NCBI GenBank assembly: GCA_020441385.1
Contig: JAGRMG010000167.1
Span: 1 to 40,920 of the forward strand
Length of the DNA stretch: 40,920 nt
Reading direction: 5' to 3'
Origin: Paracoccaceae bacterium
Lineage (GTDB): Bacteria; Pseudomonadota; Alphaproteobacteria; Rhodobacterales; Rhodobacteraceae
Below, one piece after another: positions 33,261-40,920 of this stretch (position 1 is its first letter; every line of letters begins with the position of its first letter). The notes below the pieces were generated by a model that saw nothing but the letters and a program-made list of their open reading frames with translations, ran no database searches and was not told the DNA's origin. The position numbers and the translations under genes were made by a program.

Positions 33261-33596
33261 ATGACACTTCCGAACATCACCAGCGAAACCGACCCGGCAG
33301 AGCTTGACAAGCTGCTCGACAACGCGGCCACCGCCTCCAATTTCCTCAAGGCGATCAGCCACGAAGGGCGGCTGATGATCCTGTGCCACCTGGTTTCGGG
33401 CGAGAAATCGGTGACGGAACTGGAAGACCTGCTCTCGGCCCGCCAGGCCGCCGTGTCCCAGCAGCTTTCGCGGCTGCGTCTCGAAGGGCTGGTGATACCG
33501 CGCCGCGAGGGCAAGGCGATCTATTACCGTCTGGCCAACGACCGCCCGCGCCGCATTCTCGAGGTGGTCTACGACCTGTTCTGCGCCGAAAGCTGA
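33261..33596 (+). CDS. soxR: ArsR-family persulfide-responsive repressor SoxR
   Basis: A 111-residue winged-helix repressor. DNA-recognition helix residues are in ARQAAVSQQLSRLRLEGLV, and the wing in PRREGKAIYYRL. C42 (ILCHL) and C108 (DLFCAES) are 66 residues apart, the same spacing as the C41/C107 pair that forms a tetrasulfide bridge in R. capsulatus SqrR. It should repress sox genes until reactive sulfur is present. A seven-codon ORF (33241-33264) ends over its ATG. Convergent with znuA, 18 bp apart. Confidence 0.93.
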   Translation: MTLPNITSETDPAELDKLLDNAATASNFLKAISHEGRLMILCHLVSGEKSVTELEDLLSARQAAVSQQLSRLRLEGLVIPRREGKAIYYRLANDRPRRILEVVYDLFCAES

Positions 33597-33614
33597 CGGG
33601 CACCGCAGGGCCGG

Positions 33615-34562
33615 TCAGCGGGCCAGGCAGCCAGCCACGGCATCGGCCATGCGGCGCAGAAGTTCGGGGTAGAGGTCGGGCCCCGGTTCCAGCGCAACGC
33701 CCAGCGCGTCGATCTCGACCAGTTGCAACCCGCTGCCCTCGGCGACCGTCCGCAGCAGGCCGGCGTTCATCTGCGGTTCGCTGAAGGCACAGCGTAGACC
33801 CAGGGCGGCGACGCGCTCGCGCAGCGCCGCCAGCCGCGCCGGGCCGGGATCGGTGGCATCGCCCGACGCCACGCTTCCCGCCAGTGTCAGCCCGAAGCGG
33901 TGCTCGAAATACTGGAAGGCGTCGTGAAACGCGACATGGGGTTGTTCGCCAAGCGGGGCCAGCCGCGCCTCGATCCGGTCCGACAGAAGCGCCAGGCGCT
34001 CTTGTCCGGCGGCGGCATTGGCGCGGTAGCGCCCGGCATTGGCCGGGTCCAGTTCCGCCAGTTCCTCGGCGATCACCCCCAGCCATGCCGAAGCGTTGTC
34101 CGGGTCCAGCCAGGCATGCGGATCGCTGCCGGCATGATCGTGCGGATGGTCGTCATGCCCTGCCCCGGTTCCGGGCGCCATCGTGTCGCGATAGGCAAGC
34201 CGCGCGGTGCCCGGATGGTTGAGCAGCCCGACCCGCGCCGCCTGCCCGGCCAGCGTCGCCAGCGGCTTGGCCAGCCATGGAGTCAGCTCCGGCCCGATCC
34301 AGACCACCAGATCGGCGCCCTGCAACGCCCGCGCCTGCGACGGCCGCAGCGTGGCACCGTGAGGGGAGGAAGCGGATCGGACCAGAAGTTGCGGCTCGCC
34401 CAGCCCCTCCATCACCTGCGCCACCAGCGAATGTACCGGCGCGATGTCGGCCACCACGCGCGGCACGTCGGCGCGCAGCGGCGCGGGCAGCGAGACGGCC
34501 AGCAACAGGGCCGGGACGAACAGGGCGGGCAACAGGCGCATCGGGCGGCTTGCTCGGGTCAT
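33615..34562 (-). CDS. znuA: Zinc ABC transporter substrate-binding protein
   Basis: A 315-residue periplasmic zinc-binding protein. It has a signal peptide (MRLLPALFVPALLLAVSLPAPLRA), zinc-ligand histidines in DIAPVHSLV, a histidine-rich loop GHDDHPHDHAGSDPHAWLDP, HVAFHDAFQYFE, and the acid near FSEPQM. It delivers zinc to ZnuB. ATG 34541 is an alternative start. Divergent from zur, with a shared palindrome, so zinc repression is expected. Confidence 0.95.
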   Translation of the reverse strand: MTRASRPMRLLPALFVPALLLAVSLPAPLRADVPRVVADIAPVHSLVAQVMEGLGEPQLLVRSASSPHGATLRPSQARALQGADLVVWIGPELTPWLAKPLATLAGQAARVGLLNHPGTARLAYRDTMAPGTGAGHDDHPHDHAGSDPHAWLDPDNASAWLGVIAEELAELDPANAGRYRANAAAGQERLALLSDRIEARLAPLGEQPHVAFHDAFQYFEHRFGLTLAGSVASGDATDPGPARLAALRERVAALGLRCAFSEPQMNAGLLRTVAEGSGLQLVEIDALGVALEPGPDLYPELLRRMADAVAGCLAR

Positions 34563-34591
34563 TGACGATCTTGCATGATCGGATATATGTA

Positions 34592-34603
34592 ATGTTATAA
34601 CAT
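34592..34603. promoter_or_regulatory. Zur-box candidate between znuA and zur
   Basis: ATGTTATAACAT is a perfect 12-bp palindrome within an AT-rich stretch of the 85-bp divergent gap. It resembles alphaproteobacterial Zur operators built on GTTAT/ATAAC and is placed to control both znuA and zur-znuCB. Confidence 0.7.
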
Positions 34604-34647
34604 ATCAACCCCGGAAGACCTCGCCCCCCGTTCACCCGGATACCGCG

Positions 34648-35175
34648 ATGACCGCCCTTGCCTTCGACCGCCACAACCACGACCGCTGCATCGCCGGTGC
34701 GCTGAAGCGGGCCGAGACGCATTGTGGCGCGCGCCGGCTTCAGTTCACCGCCACACGCCGGCGGGTGCTGGAAATCCTGTTGCAGGAACATCGCGCGATG
34801 GGGGCCTATGACATCCTCGCGGTGCTCAGCAGCGAGGGCCTCGGCTCGCAACCCCCGGCGGCCTATCGGGCGCTGGATTTCCTGGTGCGCGAAGGGCTGG
34901 CGCACCGGATTGAGGGCTTGAATGCCTATGCCGCCTGCGCCCTTCCCGTTCACGGCCCCGGGCATGGCCCGGAACATGGCCAAGAAGATGCATCCGACCA
35001 TGGCCATGTGCCCGCGTTCCTGATCTGCCGCGGCTGCAAGGCGGTGGCGGAAACCGAAACCGGGCTGGCGCAGGGCCGGCTGGGCGCCGCGGCGCGCGAG
35101 GCCGGTTTCTCCGTCGAACGGGTGGTGGTCGAGGCCGAGGGCCTGTGCCCCGGCTGCGCCGGGGCCGGGGCATGA
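34648..35175 (+). CDS. zur: Fur-family zinc uptake regulator
   Basis: A 175-residue Fur-family repressor. The winged-helix domain (QFTATRRRVLEILLQEHRAMGAYDIL, PPAAYRALDFLVREGLAHRIE) precedes a dimerisation domain with a histidine-rich stretch (HGPGHGPEHGQED, DHGH). Structural zinc cysteines are in CRGC and CPGC near the C-terminus. Zur binds zinc and represses zinc uptake genes; the flanking znu genes confirm the specificity over iron or peroxide homologues. The stop overlaps the znuC ATG (ATGA). Confidence 0.94.
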   Translation: MTALAFDRHNHDRCIAGALKRAETHCGARRLQFTATRRRVLEILLQEHRAMGAYDILAVLSSEGLGSQPPAAYRALDFLVREGLAHRIEGLNAYAACALPVHGPGHGPEHGQEDASDHGHVPAFLICRGCKAVAETETGLAQGRLGAAAREAGFSVERVVVEAEGLCPGCAGAGA

Positions 35176-35900
35176 GGGCCACGCCGCTGATCGCCGCGCG
35201 CGGCCTGTCGGTACGGCTGGGCGGGCGGTGCGTGCTGCATGACGTGGATGCCGAGATCTTCCCGGGCGAGATCGTGACCGTGCTCGGCCCGAACGGATCG
35301 GGCAAATCGACGTTCCTGCGGGCGCTGATCGGCGCGGTGCGCCCCCACGCGGGACGGATCGAACGCGCGCCGGGGCTGCGCATCGGCTATGTTCCGCAGA
35401 AACTGGCGATCGACGCCGCGATGCCGATGACGGTACGGCGATTTCTCGGCCTGCCCCGCCGGATCGGCCGGCCCGAGGCCGAGGCGGCGCTCGGGCAGGC
35501 CGGCGCACCGGGTCTGGACGATCGCCAGATGGCCGATCTCTCGGGCGGCCAGTTCCAGCGCGTGCTGCTGGCGCGCGCCCTGCTGGAATGTCCCGGCCTG
35601 CTGCTGCTGGACGAGGCGACGCAGGGGCTCGACCAGCCCGGATCCGCGGCGTTCTACCGCCGCATCGAGGCGGTCAGGGCGGAACTGGGCTGCGCCGTCG
35701 TGATGGTCAGCCACGACCTGCATGTGGTGATGGCCGCCTCCGACCGGGTGCTGTGCATGAACGGGCATATCTGCTGCGAGGGCACGCCCGACACCGTCGC
35801 CGGCGCGCCGGAATACCGCGCGCTGTTCGGAACGGGCACCGGTGGGGCACTGGCGCTTTACCGGCACGATCATGCCCACAGCCACGACCGGGCGGGGTAG
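35172..35900 (+). CDS. znuC: Zinc ABC transporter ATP-binding protein
   Basis: A 242-residue ABC ATPase with Walker A GPNGSGKST, Q-loop YVPQKLA, signature LSGGQFQRV, Walker B LLLLDEATQGLD and H-loop VSHDLH. The C-terminus is histidine-rich (YRHDHAHSHD), as in other ZnuC proteins. It powers zinc import through ZnuB. It overlaps zur by 4 bp and is 6 bp from znuB. Confidence 0.96.
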   Translation: MRATPLIAARGLSVRLGGRCVLHDVDAEIFPGEIVTVLGPNGSGKSTFLRALIGAVRPHAGRIERAPGLRIGYVPQKLAIDAAMPMTVRRFLGLPRRIGRPEAEAALGQAGAPGLDDRQMADLSGGQFQRVLLARALLECPGLLLLDEATQGLDQPGSAAFYRRIEAVRAELGCAVVMVSHDLHVVMAASDRVLCMNGHICCEGTPDTVAGAPEYRALFGTGTGGALALYRHDHAHSHDRAG

Positions 35901-35906
35901 GCGCGC

Positions 35907-36698
35907 ATGCTGGACGATTTCCTGATCCGCGCCGCGCTGGCCGGGCTTGGCGTGGCGCTGGCCGCCGCCCCTCTGGGCTGTTTCGTGGTCTGGCGGCGCA
36001 TGGCCTATTTCGGCGAGGCCACGGCGCATGCGGCGATCCTGGGCGTGGCGCTGTCGCTGGCCCTCGCGCTGCCGCTGCTGCCGTCGGTTCTGGCCGCCGC
36101 CCTGGCGATGGCGCTCGCGGTATCGGCGCTGACCGGGCGCGGCTATGCGATGGATACGGTTCTGGGGGTCATGGCCCATACCGCGCTGGCCGCCGGCCTG
36201 GTCGCGGTCGCGTTGCTGGGCGATGTGCGCATCGACCTGATGGCGTTCCTGTTCGGCGACATCCTGGCGGTCAACAGAACCGACCTGGCGGCGATCTGGA
36301 CCGGGGCCGCCCTGGTGCTGGCCGCGACCCTGTGGCGCTGGCCGGCGCTGCTGACGGCAACGCTGAGCCCCGATCTGGCCCGCGCCGGCGGCATCGACCC
36401 GCGGCGCGAGGAACTCGGCCTGACGCTGGCGCTCGCGATCGTGGTGGCCGTGGCGATCAAGGTAATCGGCGTGCTGCTGATCGCCGCGCTTCTGGTGATC
36501 CCGGCCGCCGCCGCGCGCCCGCTGGCGCGCACGCCCGAGGCGATGGCCGCCGGTGCGGCCGTGCTGGGGGCGGCCTCGGCGCTGGGAGGGCTGTGGGCGG
36601 CCTGGCTGCTCGACACGCCGGCGGGCCCGAGCATCGTCTGCGTCGCGGCGGTGCTGTTTCTCCTCACCACCGCGCTGGGGGCGCTGCGCCGCGGCTGA
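35907..36698 (+). CDS. znuB: Zinc ABC transporter permease
   Basis: A 263-residue integral membrane permease of the ABC-3 family, with about seven to eight hydrophobic helices. Family features are CFVVWRRMAYFGEATAHAAILG and the coupling region GIDPRREELGL, followed by AIKVIGVLLIAALLVIPAAAA. Last gene of the zur-znuCB operon and convergent with the cytochrome b561 gene, 18 bp apart. Confidence 0.95.
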   Translation: MLDDFLIRAALAGLGVALAAAPLGCFVVWRRMAYFGEATAHAAILGVALSLALALPLLPSVLAAALAMALAVSALTGRGYAMDTVLGVMAHTALAAGLVAVALLGDVRIDLMAFLFGDILAVNRTDLAAIWTGAALVLAATLWRWPALLTATLSPDLARAGGIDPRREELGLTLALAIVVAVAIKVIGVLLIAALLVIPAAAARPLARTPEAMAAGAAVLGAASALGGLWAAWLLDTPAGPSIVCVAAVLFLLTTALGALRRG

Positions 36699-36716
36699 GC
36701 CGGCAGCGCGCCGCCC

Positions 36717-37202
36717 CTACCTTGCCAGGCGCATGCGCGACATGATGTCGGTGCGCAGGATGAACTGGTGATAGAGCGCGCCGAGAATGTGCAGCCCGAT
36801 CAGCGCCAGCAGCAGGATGCGCATAAGCTCATGCGCCTGCGCCGCCGCCGCCGCGCCGCCGAACCAGGCCAATGCGCCCGAGACCGGCATCAGGATCATC
36901 AGCGCGTAAAGCCCCAGATGCGTCAGCTTCGCCACCCATTGCAGCGCAACGGGTTCCTCGGGCGGATAGGGCGGCGCGCCGTGGCGGCGGCGCAGGACGA
37001 TCCGCCAGACCACCAGCGCCAGGATCAGCAGACCACCCGCCACATGCGCCGCGACCAGCGGGTGAAAGGCGGCTTCCTGCCCCTCTTCCACCTTGTCCCA
37101 GGCCTCGGCAATCCAGTCGTGAAGCAGGTATTGCAGCGCGATCAGAAGAAAGATCACCCAGTGCAGGGCGATCTGGGTGCGCGAATAGGCGGCGGCTTGC
37201 AT
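36717..37202 (-). CDS. Cytochrome b561 family protein
   Basis: A 161-residue membrane protein with four helices and histidines placed for two b-type hemes (IALHWVIFLLIALQY, AAHVAGGLLILALVV, THLGLYALMILMP, LIGLHILGALYHQFI). It can pass electrons from quinol to periplasmic acceptors or superoxide; the partner is not evident. MQAAAYSRTQIALHW at 37202 is chosen because it is the usual N-terminus and GGGAG precedes it. Confidence 0.9.
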   Translation of the reverse strand: MQAAAYSRTQIALHWVIFLLIALQYLLHDWIAEAWDKVEEGQEAAFHPLVAAHVAGGLLILALVVWRIVLRRRHGAPPYPPEEPVALQWVAKLTHLGLYALMILMPVSGALAWFGGAAAAAQAHELMRILLLALIGLHILGALYHQFILRTDIMSRMRLAR

Positions 37203-37409
37203 GGCGCAACTCCCGGAATGGCGAAAACCGGAAACATGGTCGCCCGCCCGCGTCATACGAACAAGCCGGCGGCGCGCACCCGGCCTGCGGCCATTCGCCC
37301 CGCAACGCCCGACCCACGGGCGCGCGACAGCGATCCGACGGATGAAACGGGGCCGATTCCGCGCAGGGTTCGCCAATCGGGCATTTCCGGATCGGAACCG
37401 AAAGGCCGC

Positions 37410-38618
37410 TCAGCGCCCGGCGATCACCGCCGCCGCCGCCTCGAGCGCGCCGGCCCCGTGCGCGATGTCGAGCGCGCTCAGCCCGGCCTCGATTCCCCCG
37501 AGCAGCCCGAGGATCATCTGGCCGTTCACATGCCCCATGTGGCCCAGCCGGAAATACCCGTGCCAGGCCGGATCGCCGGGCGGCGCCATGCCCAGACCGA
37601 TCCCCAGCGTCAGGCCCAGGTGCCGGTCGACCCATTCGCGCAGCGCGGTCCCGTGCGGCGCGCCCAGCCTGAGCGCGGTGACGGCATGCGAGCGGAAGGC
37701 CGGATCCGCCACGTTGAGCGCCAGCGGCCCGGTCTCGGCCCAGCGCTCGCAGGCCGCCCAGATGGCGCGGGCCAGCCGTTCGTGGCGCGCCCAGACATGC
37801 GCTATCCCCTCTTCCAGGATCATGTCGAGCGCGGCGCGCAGACCGAACAGGTGATGGGTCGGCGCGGTGCCGCCGAAATACTGGTAGAACTCTTCCGGTT
37901 CCGCGCGCGGCCCCCAATCCCAGTACCGGCTGACCCGCGCCATGGCCGAACGGATCGCCGCGGCGCGGTCGTTGAAGAACACGATCCCGAGGCCCGGCGG
38001 CGTCATCAGGCCCTTCTGGCTGGCCGTCACCATCACGTCGACGCCCCATGCGTCCATCTCGAACACGTCGCAGCCCAGCGATGCGATGCAATCGGCCATC
38101 AGCAGCGCCGGATGCCCCAGATCGTCAAGCAGCGCCCGCAATCCGGCGATGTCGTTGCGCACCGAACTGGACGTGTCCACATGCACCGCCAGCACCACCT
38201 TGAAGCGATGCGCGCTGTCGGCCTTCAGCGCCCGGGCGATGCGGTCCATGTCCCACGGGGCGGATTTGCCGAAATCGAGGACCTCGCATTCCACCCCCAG
38301 CCCGGCGGCCATTTCCGACCAGCCATGCGAGAACCGTCCGCTGGCCGGCACCAGCAGGCGGTCGCCGGGGGCGGCGACATTGGACAATGCCGCCTCCCAT
38401 GCGCCATGACCGTTGCAGATATAGATGGCCGCGTGATGGCGGGTGCGCGCCAGGCGTTTCAGATCCGCGACGATGGTGGCGGTCATTCCGATCAGTTCGC
38501 CGGCATAGATGTTGGGCGCAGGTCGGTGCATGGCCTGCAACACCGCGTCCGGCACCACCGATGGCCCCGGGATCGCGAGATAGCCGCGCCCCTGGGCAAG
38601 CGTCAGATCGTTGTCCAT
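37410..38618 (-). CDS. Class V PLP aminotransferase (alanine/serine-glyoxylate type)
   Basis: A 402-residue PLP enzyme. The N-terminus LAIPGPSVVPDAVLQAM is typical of alanine- and serine-glyoxylate aminotransferases. It has NGHGAWEAALSN, PLP-contacting D176 (LLMADCIAS) and Schiff-base lysine K202 (TASQKGLMTPPGL). It probably transaminates glyoxylate with a small amino acid, but the donor cannot be fixed from sequence. Cytoplasmic. Single gene, divergent from the ABC exporter. Confidence 0.85.
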   Translation of the reverse strand: MDNDLTLAQGRGYLAIPGPSVVPDAVLQAMHRPAPNIYAGELIGMTATIVADLKRLARTRHHAAIYICNGHGAWEAALSNVAAPGDRLLVPASGRFSHGWSEMAAGLGVECEVLDFGKSAPWDMDRIARALKADSAHRFKVVLAVHVDTSSSVRNDIAGLRALLDDLGHPALLMADCIASLGCDVFEMDAWGVDVMVTASQKGLMTPPGLGIVFFNDRAAAIRSAMARVSRYWDWGPRAEPEEFYQYFGGTAPTHHLFGLRAALDMILEEGIAHVWARHERLARAIWAACERWAETGPLALNVADPAFRSHAVTALRLGAPHGTALREWVDRHLGLTLGIGLGMAPPGDPAWHGYFRLGHMGHVNGQMILGLLGGIEAGLSALDIAHGAGALEAAAAVIAGR

Positions 38619-38827
38619 GTCAAAGCCTGTGGCAGGGGCCGGGCGCATGCCCGCGCCGGTTGGCGAACGGCCTCACCCTAGCCGTCCCGCCGGCGAGGTC
38701 AATCGCCCCGTCGCGCGGCATGGACAGCGCGTGCTTGCGCCGCACCCGGGCGGCGGTTAAATGGCGCAGGCATGACCCGGCACCGCCTCCATACCCGCCC
38801 TCCCCGGGCCGCCCCGCGGGCCGCCCC

Positions 38828-40684
38828 TTGAGCCGGCCGGCGAAATCCTCGCGCGAACTCATGGGCTGGGTCTGGCGTGACTATGTACGCCGGCATGTGC
38901 CCACGATCGCCGTGGCGATGGTGTTCATGATCCTCGAGGGCACCATGGTCGGTGCCACCAGCTACATGCTGCAACCGATGTTCGACCAGGTCTTCGTCAA
39001 GGGCAATTCCGGCGCGCTCGGCTGGGTCAGCCTGGCCTTTCTGGCCATCTTCGTCATCCGCGGCGTGGCCGGGGGCATCCAGAAGGTGATGCTGACATCG
39101 GTGTCCCAGCGCACGGCGGCGCAGCTGCGCCTCGACCTCCTGAAGCGTCTGAGCCGCCAGGACATCGCGTTCCACCAGACCCATCCGCCGGGCTTCCTGA
39201 TCCAGCGGGTGCAGACCGACGTGAACTCGGTCAACGACGTGTGGCGCGCGGTGATCCTGGGCGCCGGGCGCGACGCCATCGCACTGGGCACGCTGCTTGC
39301 GGTCGCGATCAATGTCGACTGGCGCTGGACGGCGGTGATGCTGATCGGCGCGCCGCTACTGCTGTTGCCGATCGGCGTGGCGCAGCGATACGTGCGCAGG
39401 AAGGCCGCGCAGGTGCGCGATCTGGGCGCCTATCTGGCGACACGGCTGGACGAGGTGTTTCACGGCATCGTTCCGGTCAAGCTGAACAACCTCGAACGCT
39501 ACCAGGCCGACCGCTTCAAGGCGCAGACCGACAGCTATGTCCGCTCCGAAGTGCGCTCGGCCTTCGGTGTGGCGGTCATCACCGGCATGATCGACGTCAT
39601 GGCCGGTGTCGGCTTCATGGGCGTGCTGCTCTATGGCGGGCACGAGATCATCTCGGGCGACAAGACCGTCGGCCAGTTCATGAGCTTCTTCGCCGCCATC
39701 GGGCTGGCCTTCGACCCGCTGCGCCGGCTGGCGCAGATCAGCGGCACCTGGCAGATGGCCGCCGCCGCGCTGGAACGGCTGAAGGACCTGATGGATGCCC
39801 CGATCCGCCTGACATCGCCCCCGAACCCGGTGCCGCCGCCCACCGGACTGCCCGACATCGAGCTGCGCGACGTGGTGCTCTCCTATGGCGAGGCCAGAGT
39901 GCTGCGCGGGCTGAGCCTGACCGCCGCCGCCGGCAGGACCACGGCGCTGGTGGGCGCCTCGGGCGCGGGCAAGTCGACCGTGTTCAACCTGCTCACGCGC
40001 CTCGTCGATCCGCAGTCCGGCGAGGTGCGCATCGGCGGCATCGAGGCGCGCGACATGTCGCTCTCCGGGCTGCGCGGCCTGTTCTCGGTGGTCACGCAGG
40101 ATGCGCTGCTGTTTGACGAAACCCTGCGCGAGAACATCCTGCTGGGGCGCAGCGATGTCGGCGACGCGCGGCTGCGCGAGGTCCTCGATGCGGCGCATGT
40201 CTCCGATTTCCTGCCCAAGCTGGAAAACGGGCTGGACACGCGGGTCGGCCCGCGCGGTTCGGCCCTGTCCGGCGGCCAGCGCCAGCGCGTGGTGATCGCG
40301 CGCGCGCTGCTGCGCGACACGCCGGTGCTGCTGCTGGACGAGGCCACCAGCGCGCTGGACGCGCAATCCGAAAAGGTGGTGCAGCAGGCGCTGGACCGGC
40401 TGTCGGGGGGGCGCACGACCATCGTGATCGCACACCGCCTGTCCACCATCCGCGGCGCCGACCGGATCGTGGTGATGGATCGCGGCCGCGTCGTCGACGC
40501 GGGCACGCACGAGGAATTGCTGGCGCGCGGCGGCAGCTATGCCGATCTCTACCGCCTGCAGTTCCAGGACGGCAAGACGGTGATCGACCGCGAGGGCGCG
40601 GCGGCCCTGTCACCGCGATCGCCGCAAATCGCCACACCGCCACCGACGCTCTGGCGCCGCCTGATCGGCCGCCTGACCGGGTGA
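38828..40684 (+). CDS. MsbA-like ABC exporter (fused membrane and ATPase domains)
   Basis: About 618 residues. A six-helix type I exporter membrane domain (to about 330) precedes the nucleotide-binding domain, with Walker A GASGAGKST, Q-loop VVTQDALLF, signature LSGGQRQRV, Walker B VLLLDEATSALD and H-loop AHRLST. It resembles lipid-A flippase MsbA and lipid or peptide exporters. The start is unsure. TTG 38828 keeps the whole elbow helix (SSRELMGWVWRDYVRRH). ATG 38861 gives 607 residues and cuts it. Neither has a good ribosome binding site. Confidence 0.88.
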   Translation: MSRPAKSSRELMGWVWRDYVRRHVPTIAVAMVFMILEGTMVGATSYMLQPMFDQVFVKGNSGALGWVSLAFLAIFVIRGVAGGIQKVMLTSVSQRTAAQLRLDLLKRLSRQDIAFHQTHPPGFLIQRVQTDVNSVNDVWRAVILGAGRDAIALGTLLAVAINVDWRWTAVMLIGAPLLLLPIGVAQRYVRRKAAQVRDLGAYLATRLDEVFHGIVPVKLNNLERYQADRFKAQTDSYVRSEVRSAFGVAVITGMIDVMAGVGFMGVLLYGGHEIISGDKTVGQFMSFFAAIGLAFDPLRRLAQISGTWQMAAAALERLKDLMDAPIRLTSPPNPVPPPTGLPDIELRDVVLSYGEARVLRGLSLTAAAGRTTALVGASGAGKSTVFNLLTRLVDPQSGEVRIGGIEARDMSLSGLRGLFSVVTQDALLFDETLRENILLGRSDVGDARLREVLDAAHVSDFLPKLENGLDTRVGPRGSALSGGQRQRVVIARALLRDTPVLLLDEATSALDAQSEKVVQQALDRLSGGRTTIVIAHRLSTIRGADRIVVMDRGRVVDAGTHEELLARGGSYADLYRLQFQDGKTVIDREGAAALSPRSPQIATPPPTLWRRLIGRLTG

Positions 40685-40746
40685 TGCCCGGGCCCCGCGG
40701 CGCCGGGCAGGATCGCATGGCACCATCAGGCCAGGCGCAGGGCTTC

Positions 40747-40776
40747 GCTTCTTTCTGGTCGCAAATACTCAAACCC
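40747..40776 (-). repeat. Candidate dispersed intergenic repeat
   Basis: On the minus strand this reads GAGTATTTGCGACC then AGAAAGAAGC, resembling GAGTTTTTTTTGCA then AGATGAAGC at 6712-6740 in the same orientation. Both lie in intergenic DNA. I recall similar sequences being common between genes in Rhodobacterales, but this needs a genome search. Confidence 0.35.
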
Positions 40777-40885
40777 GAGCCACCGGCACCGCGCGGCGTG
40801 CAGGCAAAGAAATCCCGCCCGCCGCCTTCCCCTCGGACGCTTCCTTCGCTAGAGGAATGCCCCAACCGGAAGAGGGATTTCGACG

Positions 40886-40920
40886 ATGCCGATGGAAAAG
40901 ACATTCGACTCGGGCGCGGC
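40886..40920 (+). CDS. valS: Start of a gene, probably valyl-tRNA synthetase (3'-truncated)
   Basis: Only 35 bases are present, reading MPMEKTFDSGA, with AGAGGGA as ribosome binding site. The MEKTF start is typical of alphaproteobacterial ValS, but 11 residues are too few to be certain. Confidence 0.45.
   Translation, partial: MPMEKTFDSGA

Noticed and set aside
38387-38827. Upstream extension of the ABC exporter
   Set aside because: It would overlap the divergent aminotransferase and adds Arg/Pro-rich sequence with no similarity to exporter N-termini.

Overview
The window reads as chromosomal DNA of a GC-rich alphaproteobacterium of the Rhodobacterales (Paracoccaceae/Roseobacteraceae type). 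The evidence is a ferredoxin-NADP reductase very close to the Rhodobacter capsulatus Fpr type, a Paracoccus-style sox cluster, an NDUFA12-type complex I accessory subunit beside mlaD and a DUF2155 gene, a form II coxSLM cluster, and an M23 peptidase/bactofilin pair. No phage, transposase, CRISPR array, tRNA or rRNA gene was recognised. No photosynthesis genes are present.

Layout. 1-1880: end of an assimilatory sulfate reduction operon (APS reductase, DUF934) followed by ferredoxin-NADP reductase. 1952-5729: a class III nucleotidyl cyclase fused to an alpha/beta hydrolase, infC with a non-AUG (ATA) start, and an OmpA-family protein. 5889-11834 (minus): a molybdenum hydroxylase cluster of XdhC/CoxI-like maturation factor, molybdopterin-binding protein, and 2Fe-2S, molybdopterin and FAD subunits (form II CO-dehydrogenase-like). 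11835-12330: a 496-bp gene-free stretch with several strong hairpins. 12331-14176: M23 peptidase and bactofilin. 14237-16545 (minus): acyl-CoA ligase and 3-hydroxybutyrate dehydrogenase. 16811-20638: accB, accC and aat, then on the other strand ndufa12, mlaD and a DUF2155 gene. 20751-24724: tehB, clpX, clpP and a divergent GlxA/GbdR-type regulator.

24837-33596 is a thiosulfate/sulfide oxidation island. It carries soxV-W-X-Y-Z-A-B-E-F on the minus strand and soxS-soxR on the plus strand. The gene order matches the Paracoccus sox cluster except that soxC and soxD are missing from between soxB and soxE, and soxG/H are absent. SoxAX, SoxYZ and SoxB would load and hydrolyse thiosulfate. SoxEF would oxidise sulfide. 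SoxV, SoxW and SoxS would keep the periplasmic thiols reduced. SoxR is a two-cysteine ArsR-type repressor, and two matching AT-rich operator candidates lie exactly where SoxR sites are expected.

33615-36698 is a zinc uptake locus (znuA divergent from zur-znuC-znuB) with a palindromic Zur-box candidate between them. The window closes with a cytochrome b561, a class V aminotransferase, an MsbA-like ABC exporter and the first codons of what is probably valS.

Most genes are ordinary. The observations most worth following are the sox cluster without soxCD, its paired operator sites, a cluster of perfect TTGCAA-centred palindromes between soxF and its convergent neighbour, the ATA start of infC, the cyclase-hydrolase fusion, and the structured gene-free region at 11.8-12.3 kb.
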